From NCBI GenBank assembly GCA_013399695.1, contig VXAU01000971.1, positions 476,388 to 540,387 of the forward strand: a stretch of DNA of 64,000 bases, given 5' to 3'. The number at the start of each line of letters is the position of its first letter. Position 1 is the stretch's first letter. This document shows, one piece after another, positions 50,401-62,222 of the stretch. The stretch comes from Formicarius rufipectus. Taxonomy: Eukaryota; Chordata; Aves; Passeriformes; Formicariidae. The notes under the pieces were generated by a model. The model ran no database searches. It saw only the letters and a program-made list of their open reading frames with translations, and had not been told where the DNA came from. Made by a program: the position numbers and the translations under genes.

Positions 50401-53400
50401 GTACTTGAGTTTCTCTTACCCTGTATAATTGTTCACGAGGTTCCATTTCACGTGTGAAAGTCTTACAAGCAGCAATAGAAGGAGACAAGCTGAACTACAG
50501 AGCTTGTCATGGGCATCAAGAAATAGATAGTCTTATCCAAAAGTGTTTTTAAATAAATGTGAGTCTCCTTTAGTTTTTAAACTCATTATGCATCATTAAC
50601 AACACTCACACAGAAATCTTATTCTCTGAAGGCCTGAAATCTTAAATCTCATTAAATTAGACCTAGATACAAAAGGTACAGGTATTACTTTTGACAGTGA
50701 AATTTCTGGATCATTTTGGTGCTTTAAATATTTTTGTGTAAGCTATACTGCTAGAAAGGAGGTCACACTCTACTTCAGGTTGTCAAGAGTATAGCAGAAA
50801 CACAGGACTAAGATAAAAGCCTATTAGTTTTGGCTACTTTGGAAATCAGTGAAAGAATTGGACAGTTTCAGTACACCATGCTGCTTTCTAATACTGGTCT
50901 GATGCACTTTACAGTCCCAAGTAAATGGTACTACAGGTAAGTTATGCTAGAAGTAAAAGTCGGAATCCCATGGGAATGTTTGATGCAGAATAAACATGGA
51001 TTATTTATACTGTCAGTCTCACAAAGCTTTGTTTCAGAGGGTATTTTGAAAACTGACTTAAAATAATTCGTCAGTGGCTGGTGTCATCCCTTGTAATATG
51101 CAATTGAGTCTCTCAGTCACAAAAGAGCCCAAAACTCACTAAGTTTTCAGTACTATTGCCTGTAGCTGAAGACTGCTTAAATGTGGGCTTTGATTTGCAT
51201 TTAGAAATAGATTTCGCTGGGAAGAGGCCATTGTCCCATCTGCCCACCCTCCTCAGAATTTCAACCATAACAACAAAGATATTTAAATAGGATTGTCATT
51301 GAATCCTCCACTGCTGAGATTTTCAACATGATGTGTTATTGTATAGTTAACATTCACATAAACCCACTACCAGTTTCTGTTTATGACTATAGGACAAACT
51401 GTAAACAGAGGTAATTCAGGTATCTGTTCTCCTCAGCCAATGCTGGGACATGGATGGGATAGCAGTGGGTGCAAGCTGCCTCATCTATCCCAGCTAAATT
51501 GGTCAGTGAGCAGAAGCTTGAGCCTTTTCAGGAACTGTGTTGTAAGTTTATTGGAGATAGAGGTGTTCATATGCCTACCTAGAACTTCCATTCAGAGATT
51601 ATGAGTTCCCAGACAAGCAAGTAGATAAGTCCTAGCTGGACTGGAATTAGGACTGACAGTATGTTTCAGAGGCCTAAGTGGTGCTACAATTGTTGCACAA
51701 AAGATGCAAATGTTAAAAAATAATAACAAAAATAAAAGTACTGAAAGCTTTGACAAGTTGATCCTTCAGGTGACCCAGGTGCTTCTCCTGCTTCTTTTTA
51801 TCTTTTCCTAGACAGTCCTGTTAAGGCTGTGAGATAGCTCTGGGCTATGTCCTTTCAAATCACACCTACCAGTCATTCCTTCCTCATTTACTCATTATCT
51901 CATCACTCATCCATCCACATCTATCCATTTGCTAACGTCATTCACTACCTACTTAAAAATTATCTTTCCATCCATTTACTGAATGAGGGATTCAGATAAC
52001 TTAAGGAATTTTATTTTCCGTTTTAAACTTATTTTTGCAGCAGTCCAGAGGAATTCATCTCAGAGGTGAAACTGCAGAAACTTGTGGAACTTGGAAGGAG
52101 CTTACTCCTGGCACAGTTTTCACTCCCCAGAAACGCCTCAGGGCACAGAGCTTTTGACCTTTTCTATTTTCTTCCCTGTTGCCATTGAATATCAGAACCT
52201 CCATAGGAGCAGAGTGAACTTCTCTGCTTCCACGAGATTTCTCACTCACCACACTTTCAAAGTATGTGCTGAGCTTTGAAATACACCAGACTTAATTTAC
52301 CACTAAGGTTAGTCACAAAAGTACATCACAACACTTCTTTATTAATCATGTTGGAGCTCAGACACTTTCTGCAGTGTACCCTACTCAAAATTATTTTATA
52401 GGCAAACACCAAAACCTTAAAAATTAAGCAGGAGGTGCTCTTCTGATAATTTTGTTTTGGTTTACATATCAAGACCGCACTAATATACTGAAAGCTAGTA
52501 AATCATAGGCTGCAACTCTGAGGCAGTGAAAGTTTTGAGTGAAATTTATGAGATTTTAACAAAGAGCCCAAGCAGGACCATACACCAACAGCCACAGGAG
52601 GCACATAGGCTGTATGGAGGGGGACCAGAATCCATCTGAACCTGAGCTCCTTTCTGGGCTCAGGCAGCAGGTAGGGAGGTCATTTTTAGCTCACCAAGGG
52701 GACCTACTGCTTCAGGCTGCTGGGGAGAACTGGAGCAGGAGTCTTGGCTCTGCTCCCTGGCTGGACTCACACACAATAAGCCCATGAGGGCTCTGCCAAC
52801 TCCCTGCTGGTGTCTGGCCTGCTGGCTGGCAGATGTAAATGGCTCCTTAGCTGGAGGGTGACCATGGTATTCAAAGCCAACACACATACACACACAATGA
52901 ATATTTTTATTCCCTCATATAAATTGTTAGACATCTGCTGCCAATTATTTGCTAGAAACTGAGGCTTAAAAGCCTTCTGCAGTCCTTTTCAGCCTCTTTT
53001 TTTCCACACCCCAAAAAATCCATCATTAATCTTTTTCTGTCTCTGAGCATTTCACATTATATTATTATTATTAAGGTAATATCTGGCTGTTGGTACTTCA
53101 TCTATATGACAAGAATAATTTTTTTTCCCCAGACAAATGTTCTACCTCTCATACATGTCCTCTTAGCAAAAGAGGACTCAATCCCCCAAAGACAGCAGCT
53201 GCTCAGACCTAGCTCAGCCTAGCCCTCAGAATGAGTGTGGTTGGCGTTTTCGGCACTACCAGGAGCCTTGCTTAAGTCAAGAACTGCAGAAATAGGCCAA
53301 AGTTTGCCAAAAATGTGCAGAGAGCAATCCTGTCCTTTGGCACCTTTTTTTGAGCCGTAAGGGCAGCAAGCATTACATGAAAGCTGACGTTCTGAAGTTC

Positions 53401-55222
53401 TGATTGATATTTTGCTGCTTGTACAATTGGACAATAGCAGGGATTTGGCACTCTGTTTTCACTTCCTACAGAAAACTGGGAAAATAATTTAATAAGACAT
53501 TTCTCATTTACAGGCAACATCACTACTGCCTTTCCTGGCTGAAAGAATATCTTACACTCTGCACTAGAAGTAACTCTCCCCCTTCTCTCTAAAATCTAAG
53601 TTACGATGTTTTGACAGAGCTTGTACCTATTTCAGAAATTCATTGACTTCAAGTTGTACCTATTTCTATTGGCATTCTTATATTATGACTGCTACAGAAG
53701 TCTTTTAATTTTTGTTTTCTTTCCTAATTTTGCTGTCAACACACTGGAATGAGGACAAGAGCTTTAGAAAGTATGCTTACTTAATATTTTGACATATTAA
53801 AGATACTTACTCTTTGAAATTAAGGGGAAGAGGTTTTTGAATCACCAAGTAACTTGTAATTTCATACAAATAGTATCATCATGGTCTGCAGAATCTATTT
53901 TGCCTCCTAGTCATTGCTTGGACTTTTTTTGTTTTTGTCTGAGATGGAATGGCCTTTTCATTTTGTTTATAATGCTACTACCTCTGTTAACTTACTACCA
54001 GCCAAATACTAAAATTAAAACAGTACACAAAACATGTACACAGAGCTCACTGCAGGGAGAATACTTGATTCCAAGTCTGTGCAGACATGGAGAGAAAAAG
54101 GAACTAAAAATTGCTAAGTAACTTAGTGTAGTGGCATAATGCTGTAGACAGGTGTGCTATATAAATGCAGCCTTCCTTGAGATGAGTTCTGTTGTCAGCA
54201 GTTCAAGTGTATATTTTCTCCAAATAATAGCATATTTGGTTTACATCCATGGCTATTGACAAATGTATTTAACCTTTATCCCTTTAGCCTTATAGATTAA
54301 ACTTATTGCCAGAACAATCTTCCTACTGGTCCCACATAGATCCATATCTGTATCTCGTGACTATTTATGATTTTCATGCTATGATGTCAGTCATTTTAAA
54401 CTCGGAGACATTGTACACAGTGTCCGCTCAGTTGTGCTACTAAAGTCTGTTCACTTCAGAAACAAAGAGCTCCATAAATTCACCACAAAAAGGAGGGGTT
54501 AATACAATGGAATGAAATGCTTTATTAATTTAAGCTCCTGTATCAGTGTTCTGGGACTTCTGTACTGCTTGGGCTTTTACTGCCTGCCAACTGTATCTCG
54601 GATTGAAGTTTTGAAACATCAGAAGGGATGTCCGTAACCTCAGTAGCATTACTCTTCACTGGTATGAGCGGAATGTTGGCTCTGCACAGGAAATCATGTC
54701 TCTCCTTATTAACTCCTACTGATAAAACAGTGCATGAAAGCCACAGATAAACCTCATACATAAATGCTTTCGGTCTGTTTGAGCTGCAAACTCCCACAGG
54801 TCAGTAACCTTTTATTGGTTTACCAACAAAAATGTAAATGGTGGAATTTGTGGCCCAATGCACAGCAGAAATGTTACACCCCAGTGCAAAATACGTGGAA
54901 AATTTTCTTTGAATTCTCTTTTGTTGTCTAAAGGAAATAAATAAATACAATAAACTTCTGTCTTTTAGCCCTTAAGCATCTCCATATTTAAATGTGAACT
55001 GCATATCTTTAACTAAAATGTAAAAGTCTTGATTATAATAGCAAGAAATATAAGAAAATGTATTCCATACTGGAGAAAAATGCTATGTCAATTTGTATAC
55101 TTTCTCTGGGTAGTGAGTTACTACTTGGTTGTCACTGATTGTTCAAGGGCTTTATACATACAATTTAGCTTCCACTAAAATCACTGTGAGACTGCCTTTG
55201 CTTCATGAACAAGTATTGACAG
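47497..55222. other. Mostly unique sequence, no gene recognised
   Basis: Contains an A13-14 run near 47914-47927 and a G/T tract at 49944-50045. Near 53.2-53.5 kb two overlapping minus-strand frames (71 and 83 codons) follow a possible acceptor. At 54543-54803 a minus-strand frame is followed 17 nt later by AATAAA; neither can be called a gene without comparison data. No transposon recognised before the LTR at 55.22 kb. Confidence 0.4.
49944..50045. repeat. G/T-rich strand-asymmetric tract
   Basis: Runs of TTG, GTTT and T/G homopolymers on plus over about 100 bp, with almost no A and few C. Similar in style to the tract at 4.94-5.05 kb. Confidence 0.85.
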
Positions 55223-56283
55223 TAGTAGTGGGTTGACCCTGCCTGAATGCCAGATACTCACTCCACTCTACAAGTCGGCAAAGGAGAGAAAATAAAATGA
55301 AAGTTTCATGACTTGAAATAAGGACCAGGCCATATCATTCACTGATCACCATCATGGCCAAAACAGACTCAAAGTAGGGATATTGATAAAATTTATTAAT
55401 AAGAGAGTCAGAGCAGGAGAATGAGGAATAAAACACATTCCTTCTTCCCAAGTTGTGCTTCCTCCCCTGCAGCAGCTCAGGCTGATGAGGAATGGGGGTT
55501 ACAGTCCATTGTTGCTTCTGCTGTTGCTCAGGGAGAGGATTCCTTCCCCTGCTCTAGCATGGGCTGCCTCCCACAGGAGGTGGTCCTTCATGAACTTCTC
55601 CAAGGTCAGTCCACCTCACAGGCAACTGTTCTTCACAAACTGCTGCAACGTTGGTCCCTATTCCATGGGGCTCAGTCCTTAAGGCACAGGCTGCTCCATT
55701 GTGGGTCCCCCCAGGGCCACAAGTCCTTCCAGCATGGGCTCTTCTCTTCCTGGGTCTGCAGGTCCCTGCCAGGACTCTGCTCTGGAATTGGCCTCCCACA
55801 AGGTCATGGCCTCCTTAAGGCACCCACCTGCTCCAGTGTGGGTCTCCTCCCTGTCCTGCAGGTGGATCTCTGCTCTCCTGTGGTCCTCTGTGGACTGCTG
55901 GGGCACAGCTGCTCCACCATGGTCTGCACCACGGGCTGCAGGGGAACCTCAGCTCCAACAGCTGGAACACCTCCTGCCCCTCCTTCCCCACTGACCTTGC
56001 TCTCCACAGAGTTGTTCATAGGTTCTCACTCTGCTCTTCTCCGGTCACAATTTCATATGCGCAGCAACTTCTTTTTTTTTTTTTTTTTCCTTCTTAAATA
56101 TGTTATCACAGAGGGGTGATAACTGTCATTCCTGACTGATTTGGCCTTGGCCAGCAGCAGATCCATCCCAGAGCTGGCTGGCATTGGCTCTGCTGGACGT
56201 GGGGGAAGCTTCTGGCAGACTTTCACAGAAACCACCCCTGTGGCCTCCCCGTTAACAAAACCTGGTCCCAGAAACCCAAGACA
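55223..56283 (-). mobile_element. Solo LTR of an avian ERVL-like retrovirus
   Basis: A roughly 1.06-kb LTR in minus orientation, recognised by its layout. The minus-strand 5' end is near TGTCTTGGGTTT, followed by a TATTTAAG TATA-like box (about 56092-56100) and an A-rich patch (T run at 56069-56087 on plus). A GC-rich middle of degenerate repeats follows (about 55530-55960), then AATAAA (55392-55397 on plus as TTTATT). The 3' end reads GGGTCAACCCACTA. No gag, pol or env remains on either side, so it is a solo LTR left by recombination or truncation. I associate this LTR type with bird ERVL-like elements from memory; the exact family name is not given. No 5-bp target duplication could be confirmed. 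It is too changed to judge promoter activity. Confidence 0.85.
55530..55960 (-). repeat. Degenerate tandem repeats inside the LTR
   Basis: GC-rich units of roughly 50-65 bp recur, each with a 'ctgctccattgtgggtcc'-like core and a 'ccacaggg'-like partner on plus. Because unit lengths are often multiples of three, frames stay open: this is the source of a 232-codon plus-strand frame (55421-56119) antisense to the LTR. Confidence 0.75.
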
Positions 56284-56321
56284 ACTTGTTTAAGTAATAT
56301 ATTAATTCTGTGCCTATTTTT

Positions 56322-56428
56322 CAAGAGTTGTCCAAAGTCTTCGTCTGCTCCTCAACTCCTTATAGGACATTCCTTCCAGGCCTTTCACCAGTTTTGTTGC
56401 CCTCCACTGGACATATTCAGGGACCTTC
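56322..56428 (-). mobile_element. CR1 LINE internal fragment
   Basis: On plus the sequence reads the complement of the CR1 segment preceding the 3' UTR: 'ttataggacattccttcca', 'cctttcaccagttttgttgc', 'cctccactggacatattca'. It lacks its own 3' end and stops where the next CR1 begins at 56429, so it looks like an older copy interrupted or abutted by a second CR1 insertion. Confidence 0.7.
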
Positions 56429-57605
56429 ACAGAATCATAGAAAAGATCTCCGAGGTCATGAAGTCCAACCCTTGGTCCACCTCCAGCCTGTTTACTAGAT
56501 CATGGCACTCAGTGCCATGTCCAATCTCAGTTTAAAACCTTCCACCACCTCTCTGGGCAGGCCATTCCAATGCCTGATTACTCTCTCTGTAAAGAATTTT
56601 TTTCTAATATCCAACCTGAATCACCCCTGGCTGAGCTTAAACCCGTGCCCCCCTCATCCTATTCCTGATTGCCTGGGAGATGAGACCAGCCCACATCTGG
56701 CTATAACTTCCCTTCAGGTAGTTATAGAGAATGATGAGGTCACCTCTAAGCCTCCTTTTCTCCAGATTAAACAACCCCAGCTCCCTCAGCCTCTCCCCAT
56801 AGGACTTGTGCTCTAGTCCTTTTATCCACCTTGTTGCTTCATATCCTTCTTAAACTGTGGGGCTCAGAACTTCACACAGTACTCCAGGTGAAGCTGCACC
56901 AGTGCTGAGAACAGTGGGATAATCACCTGTTTTAAGTGACTGATGATGCTGTGTTTGCCCTCTGAGAATGGGATTTGCCCTCTGGGATACCAGGACATCC
57001 TGCTGACTCCTATTTAGTCTGCTGGCAACCAGAACTTCCAGATCCCTTTCTGCAAAGCTGCTCCCTAGACACTCCTCTCCCAGTTCATATTTGTGTCTGT
57101 CATTCACAATCCTAGGTGCAAAATCTGAAATTTTGACTTGTTAAATAAAGCCCAGTGCTCCAATCTATCTAAATCCTTCTGCAAGTCCTCTTGTCCCTCA
57201 AGAGAGTCAACAGCATCTCCCAGTTTGGTATCATCAGCAAATTTGCTAACAGTCCAATTCAACTCTGGCATGCAGATTGTTCACAAATATATTGAACAGA
57301 ACTAGCTGCCACTGCTGGTTACCAGTCACCATCCAGATGTGGCACCATTCACCACGACCCTTTGAGCCCTTCCTTTCAGCCAGTTGCTCACTCAGTGCAT
57401 TGTGAACCTGCTCATCCCACAGTTAACTTGTCCAGAAGGATGATGTGAAGGACGGTATGAAAGGCCTTAACTAATATCCAAAAAACCTGCATTCACCACT
57501 TTCCCTTCTTCCACTACATGTGTGAGTTTATCATAGAAGGATACAAAATTAATTAAATAGTTCTTTCCCTTTGTGAACTTTGACTGTGCCTCATGACTGG
57601 ATTAT
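56429..57605 (-). mobile_element. CR1 LINE with 3' half of reverse transcriptase remnant
   Basis: The element begins on plus with the complement of the CR1 tail ('agaatcatagaa') and 3' UTR ('ctctgggcaggccattcca' and following) and runs about 1.18 kb into ORF2 in reverse. On the minus strand the reverse transcriptase signature KFADDTKLG is legible (near 57225-57248) and a KAFHTV block matching KAFDTV lies near 57449-57469. Between them the frame is broken by stops and shifts, so no protein can be made. The right limit is where similarity fades near 57600; sequence to 57.77 kb could be a more decayed extension. It is the longest CR1 copy in the window. Confidence 0.9.
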
Positions 57606-60600
57606 CCCTTAAATGCCTTTCAATAGGACCCAGAGTAACAATGAGGTTCATGGCAATGGTTGGCCCATGGCACACACGTTGCGTATGTGGCAGGTGACTG
57701 ATGGATGACCTTTTGCTCACACGTTGGGTGAGTTGCTCTGAATGGTGACCCACTGTGTTTCTTCAGCCTTGGTTACCGCTAGAGGGAAACTTCTCTGAAC
57801 ACCACTGATGTGCTCAGTTGTATCTTTAAGTAAAAAAGAAAGGCAAATGTGTATTTCTCTGGTACATTAAATCACTAACACACAAGCACAGACTGCATTT
57901 TTGTGTTTCTCATTCTTTCAGTTATCAGCCTTGTGAGGATGTCTGAAAGTCATATTTTCACTTCAATGTGAGCTCTTTCCACTCTTCCCAGGGGGACTGG
58001 GTGTTTCTAGATGGTAAGTACATTAAAAAGCAGCCCATCGACTTCTTTCAATTAATGACATGAAAATAGGGTAGGGTGTCTTTTACAAATTGTAGAATTT
58101 ATTTTGTGATTGTCACAAAATAATCTACAATATATTATGATAATTAGGTAGCATAAAGATCTTTGAGTTCAAAAGATACATGGACCTGTTTGTTGGATCT
58201 TCAGAAACAGACTGCTTGATACCAATGTATTGACTCAATAATTTATGACTTTGTAAAGTGATTTTGTTTCAGAGTTCAAATGTTTTTATTTTATGCCAAA
58301 TATCTTTCAAGATCATGTGTTCATAAGTCTCTTAAATATATGTATATTTCTAGAATAAGAGTGGGACATCAATTTTCTGAAAACATAAAAAAATTATTTT
58401 TATTATAATTACTGTTATGGCTCAGTTTAATACAAAATATATAAGACAACTGAGACAATATATCTGCAGGACTTAGGTTTCATAAAGATAGATAAAAAGA
58501 TTTAGCTGTTCTAACATGAGTAGAACGAAATCTACACAAAAGAGTAAACCTGTAATGCAGTAACTGACATACCATGGAATGATTCACGTCTCAGCTGTAT
58601 GTGAAGTACAGATATTCCAAAGCACAGCACACACTGTACCCTGGACTGTAAAATAGCAAAAGTCTTTAGGCCAGAAAAAGCTACAGAGATAAGCACAAAT
58701 GCTTTAAACATGGTTACAAATAGGCAGCATTCTGAGTTTAAGATTGCTGTAATAGTAGCTCCCATGCTGAGTGGAAACTGATGCCTCTCATGTGACGAGG
58801 GGTAACCTTGAAGATGCTGACACATGCCAGATGACTAATGCAGAATGTAAAGTGTCCCCTACCAGCTCCTCTGCCTGATGTGATGTTGGTACCCTTTAAC
58901 TGAATTTCACTGATATGTTTTGTTTTGCAGTTTCTCAAATTTATGCATATTTCCCTTCTATAATCTACCTCAGAGTGACTAAATTAAGTAATTAGTTTTT
59001 CTACCAAATGTGAAGGAAATTTTGATATCACAAAATAGAAATGTTCATCCAAATTCCTTTTTTCTCTTAAAAATTGTTGTCAGTTTTTAGCAAAGAAGCA
59101 AGAAGAGAGATAAAGCTTTCTCTAACAGACTCATCAGGTGGATAGATAAGACATTTTAAAATAATAATTAGAATAATTAGAAAATTTTAGAAATAATTTT
59201 TAGAAATTAGAATTTTAGACATTAGAAAATTTTAGAAAATAATTAGAAAAATTTAGTGAAGTGCTACTTAAAATTATTAAGAATTTAAGCCATAGTGTTA
59301 AAATAGCTTCTCAACTCCAAAGGTAGCAAATAAAATTCCTAGTACGTCAGCTACAAAGTTTGTGGTGGTTCCAAGGAGTGGGATTAGGAAGATATTTCTA
59401 GACTTCTTTGTTGAGCTAGTCCTTATCACTCGAACCATTATTCAAGATCTTAACCTGTTACTGTAATTTTATTTCAGAATTGATAGTAGTCCAATAAGCT
59501 CACTGTAAAATAAAACATTTTCAGATGGTAATCAACAGTAGATGAAAATTATGTCATTCACAGAATATGGAGTGAAAGGCTGTGGCAAGTTTTCTACATC
59601 TGGTCCTCAGAACCCTTTAAACTGCTTGCCATGAACCTTCACAATAAAAGGGCATAAAGCAGGAAATAAAATTTAAGAGTTAAGAACAGACAGATCTGAT
59701 CCTAAAAGTTTGTGGCCACTTCTCCCAGACTTTTGCTAATTATTTTTCTTTCTCCAGATGCTTGTTTGAGAGGACAAAATGTAAGAGCTTACCCACATAT
59801 TTCAGGTCAATTTAGCTTTTGCTCTCCTCCTTCTTCAGTGAAGTTATTTAACCTGCTCAAGAGGCCATCCTGAAGGGACCTCACGTCTGAAACATACGTA
59901 TTTGGAAACACATTAATTTCTGAACAGTTCAGCCTACCATTGTTCATTACTTTTCACACACTTCTTCAGACTTCTTCTTTCTACCAGCTGCCATACTTCT
60001 ATAGGATTTACTGGTCAGGAATTAGTCTTTGGTGTTACAAATGGGCATCATTTCCTTCCAGATATATTTGTAAAAGTAGTGAAAAATTAGTTGCTTTTCT
60101 ATAAGCCCACTGTTTACCTGGACTTCTAGTTGTGTCAGTCTGGAACCTTTCAGATGGCAGTTTATTGTCTGTGGGGAAGGGAGTACACTGGTTTGGTTTC
60201 TGAGTGCTTCCCTGTGCTGTGCAGTAACCATGTTCCTACTGTCAGAGGACTCTAGCCAAACTGCTGCTTTTCAGAAAGAAAAATACCAAGTTCCTACTTG
60301 ACTGAAAAAATACTCTCAATAGGTAAGTCTTCAAGAGCAATAAATCATGGGAACAAAAATTCCTTTCCCAGAGGTCCAGGTCTCTGATTCTTGATAATTA
60401 ATGACTTTGTTTTCCTGACTTTTAATTGCATTGGGCAGGTTCTGAATGTGCAGGTTAATGTAGGTGAGAATGGGTGGGATGAGCAGGACTCTGTATGTAG
60501 ACCCTCATCAGAAAAGTAAATTCACCAAAAATGTTGTCTGCATCTGTATACTTATGGAATTAAGTCCTTAGCAGATATGGATTAATATGTAGTCTTTGAA

Positions 60601-62113
60601 ATCTAGAAACGCTTCTGATTTCTGCTACACAGGAAACTTGTCCTTGGACATCTTGTTCCCTCTGTTCTCCTGTATTCCTATTAGTATCTTGCAATTTACT
60701 TTTAATAAATCTTAGCAATACAGAGTAATCTACCTATAAAAATTATTGACATAACTTCTAGCAAAACAAGCCCTAATTTTTGAGATGCAGACAACACTTA
60801 ATACTTACTGAAGCTGACGGGAGACAACAACATAGCACTTCATGAAATGGTCTGAAGTTTTTGTAACTAAAATGATCCATTTTATGTCATTCCATACTTA
60901 CAAAAAACTGTCTTGCATAATTGCCTACTTGACTTCATGACTCATACTAGGGAAACTGAGAGCACTGTTTTTAATGACTAATAAAACTGTGTTGAGCTTT
61001 TCTCTGATACTTGAATGGAGTTTATGGTGCCTCCGTTCAGAATGCTGAAGTTTTTAGATGTAACTCTTAAACTGAATCTAAAACAGTAGCATTACCTTTC
61101 AGATAGATTTTGAAGCAAAATATCTGTATTTGGAGAGTATTGCTGATTTTTTTTTTCTAGTTCTAAATGTAGAAACACAAGATATTCTATGATTTGTACA
61201 AGTCTTATTAGTAATAAAGTTGCTGGAAAACTGGCTTAAATCCACAGCTTCTAGGTAACAGATAGTTCTCACTTTGTTTTTCCATGTATAACGGAATAAA
61301 ATGCCATCTGCCTCCACAATTAATTTACTTCACAGTAAATTCAGCTGTTGTCTGCAATGACTTTGGTTGCAGCTTTAAAAACTGTCTGGTCAGACTTGCC
61401 AGTAATGTTTTGCAGATTTAAATTTATTTGTTTTATTTACTGAACACACCACTTTTCTATAGAACTTTTCAATGCCTACAAGAATAAACTGATTCTTGTA
61501 CATCAGAAAAGGTAATTAAAAAAAAATTTGTTGCATAAACCAGACCAAAATCCATAAAGAACCCCTTGGCTGGCACACCTTACCTTTAGGAGTTAGATCC
61601 ACAACTCCAAGAGATAAACACAGTATTTTTTTTTCTTCTGACCAATTAATTTTGGTGTCTCAGTCTTTGGTAGTTTAGTCTGAGCTGTCATTAAAACGTC
61701 CAAGTTTTTGAGAAGAACTTGTGTTTTTCAGTGTTTTGATTTGCCGAACATGAATATCTGAAAAGCCACACATTCGATGTGTAGTTTCATGGCATAAAGA
61801 AAACACTGTTTTTATATACCCTTTTCCCTTTTTTCTCCTGCCACCCTGCTCTATGCCACATGACTGAGAGCAGACCCTCAGCTCTGCTAAAAAATTTTTG
61901 TGGCACCACAGTGTGAGCTTGAACATGAAACTGAAAATCTTACAGATAAATTCTTCACAGTATGAAATCATGGTCCAGAAATCACTTATCACTCTAGACA
62001 CTGAAGGCCATCCTGTTTCAGAATTTGGAAAATCATGCTGCTCTGTTTCTTCCATTTCCAAGAGTCAATTAAATCGTTGTCTTTGAACTCCTCATACATA
62101 TCTCCTCATACTT
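57606..62113. other. Unique AT-rich sequence, no gene recognised
   Basis: No transposon recognised except the AT-rich repeat at 59.16-59.26 kb. Open frames up to about 97 codons have no domain. The first 170 bp may be decayed CR1. Confidence 0.45.
59158..59256. repeat. Degenerate TTAGAAA tandem repeat
   Basis: About 100 bp of almost only A and T with G in fixed context: some seven TTAGAAA-like units separated by 4-10 bp (ATTAGAAAATTTTAGAAA style). It looks like an expanded AT-rich minisatellite of irregular unit length. Confidence 0.75.
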
Positions 62114-62222
62114 CCACTGGATGTGGCGCTTGGTACCATGGTCAGGTTGACAAAGCAGTGTTAGGTCATAGGTTGAACTCAATGATCTCAAAGGCCCTTT
62201 CTAACCTTAATGATTCTGTGAT
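62114..62222 (+). mobile_element. CR1 LINE 3'-end fragment
   Basis: Plus-oriented CR1 terminal sequence: 'ggatgtggcgcttggtacca', 'caggttgac', 'gtgttaggtcataggttgaa', 'gatctcaaaggccctttcta', ending in 'taatgattctgtgat'. Only the last 110 bp of the element is present, as in the copy at 4.13 kb. Confidence 0.9.

Noticed and set aside
53219..53523. Two overlapping minus-strand frames (71 and 83 codons) after an acceptor-like CCCAG/TGTAG
   Set aside because: No recognisable domain, and two frames open at once argues against selection on either; kept only as a note.
55421..56119. 232-codon plus-strand open frame as a protein gene
   Set aside because: It lies antisense to the LTR, and its repetitive translation is explained by the LTR's GC-rich repeat array.
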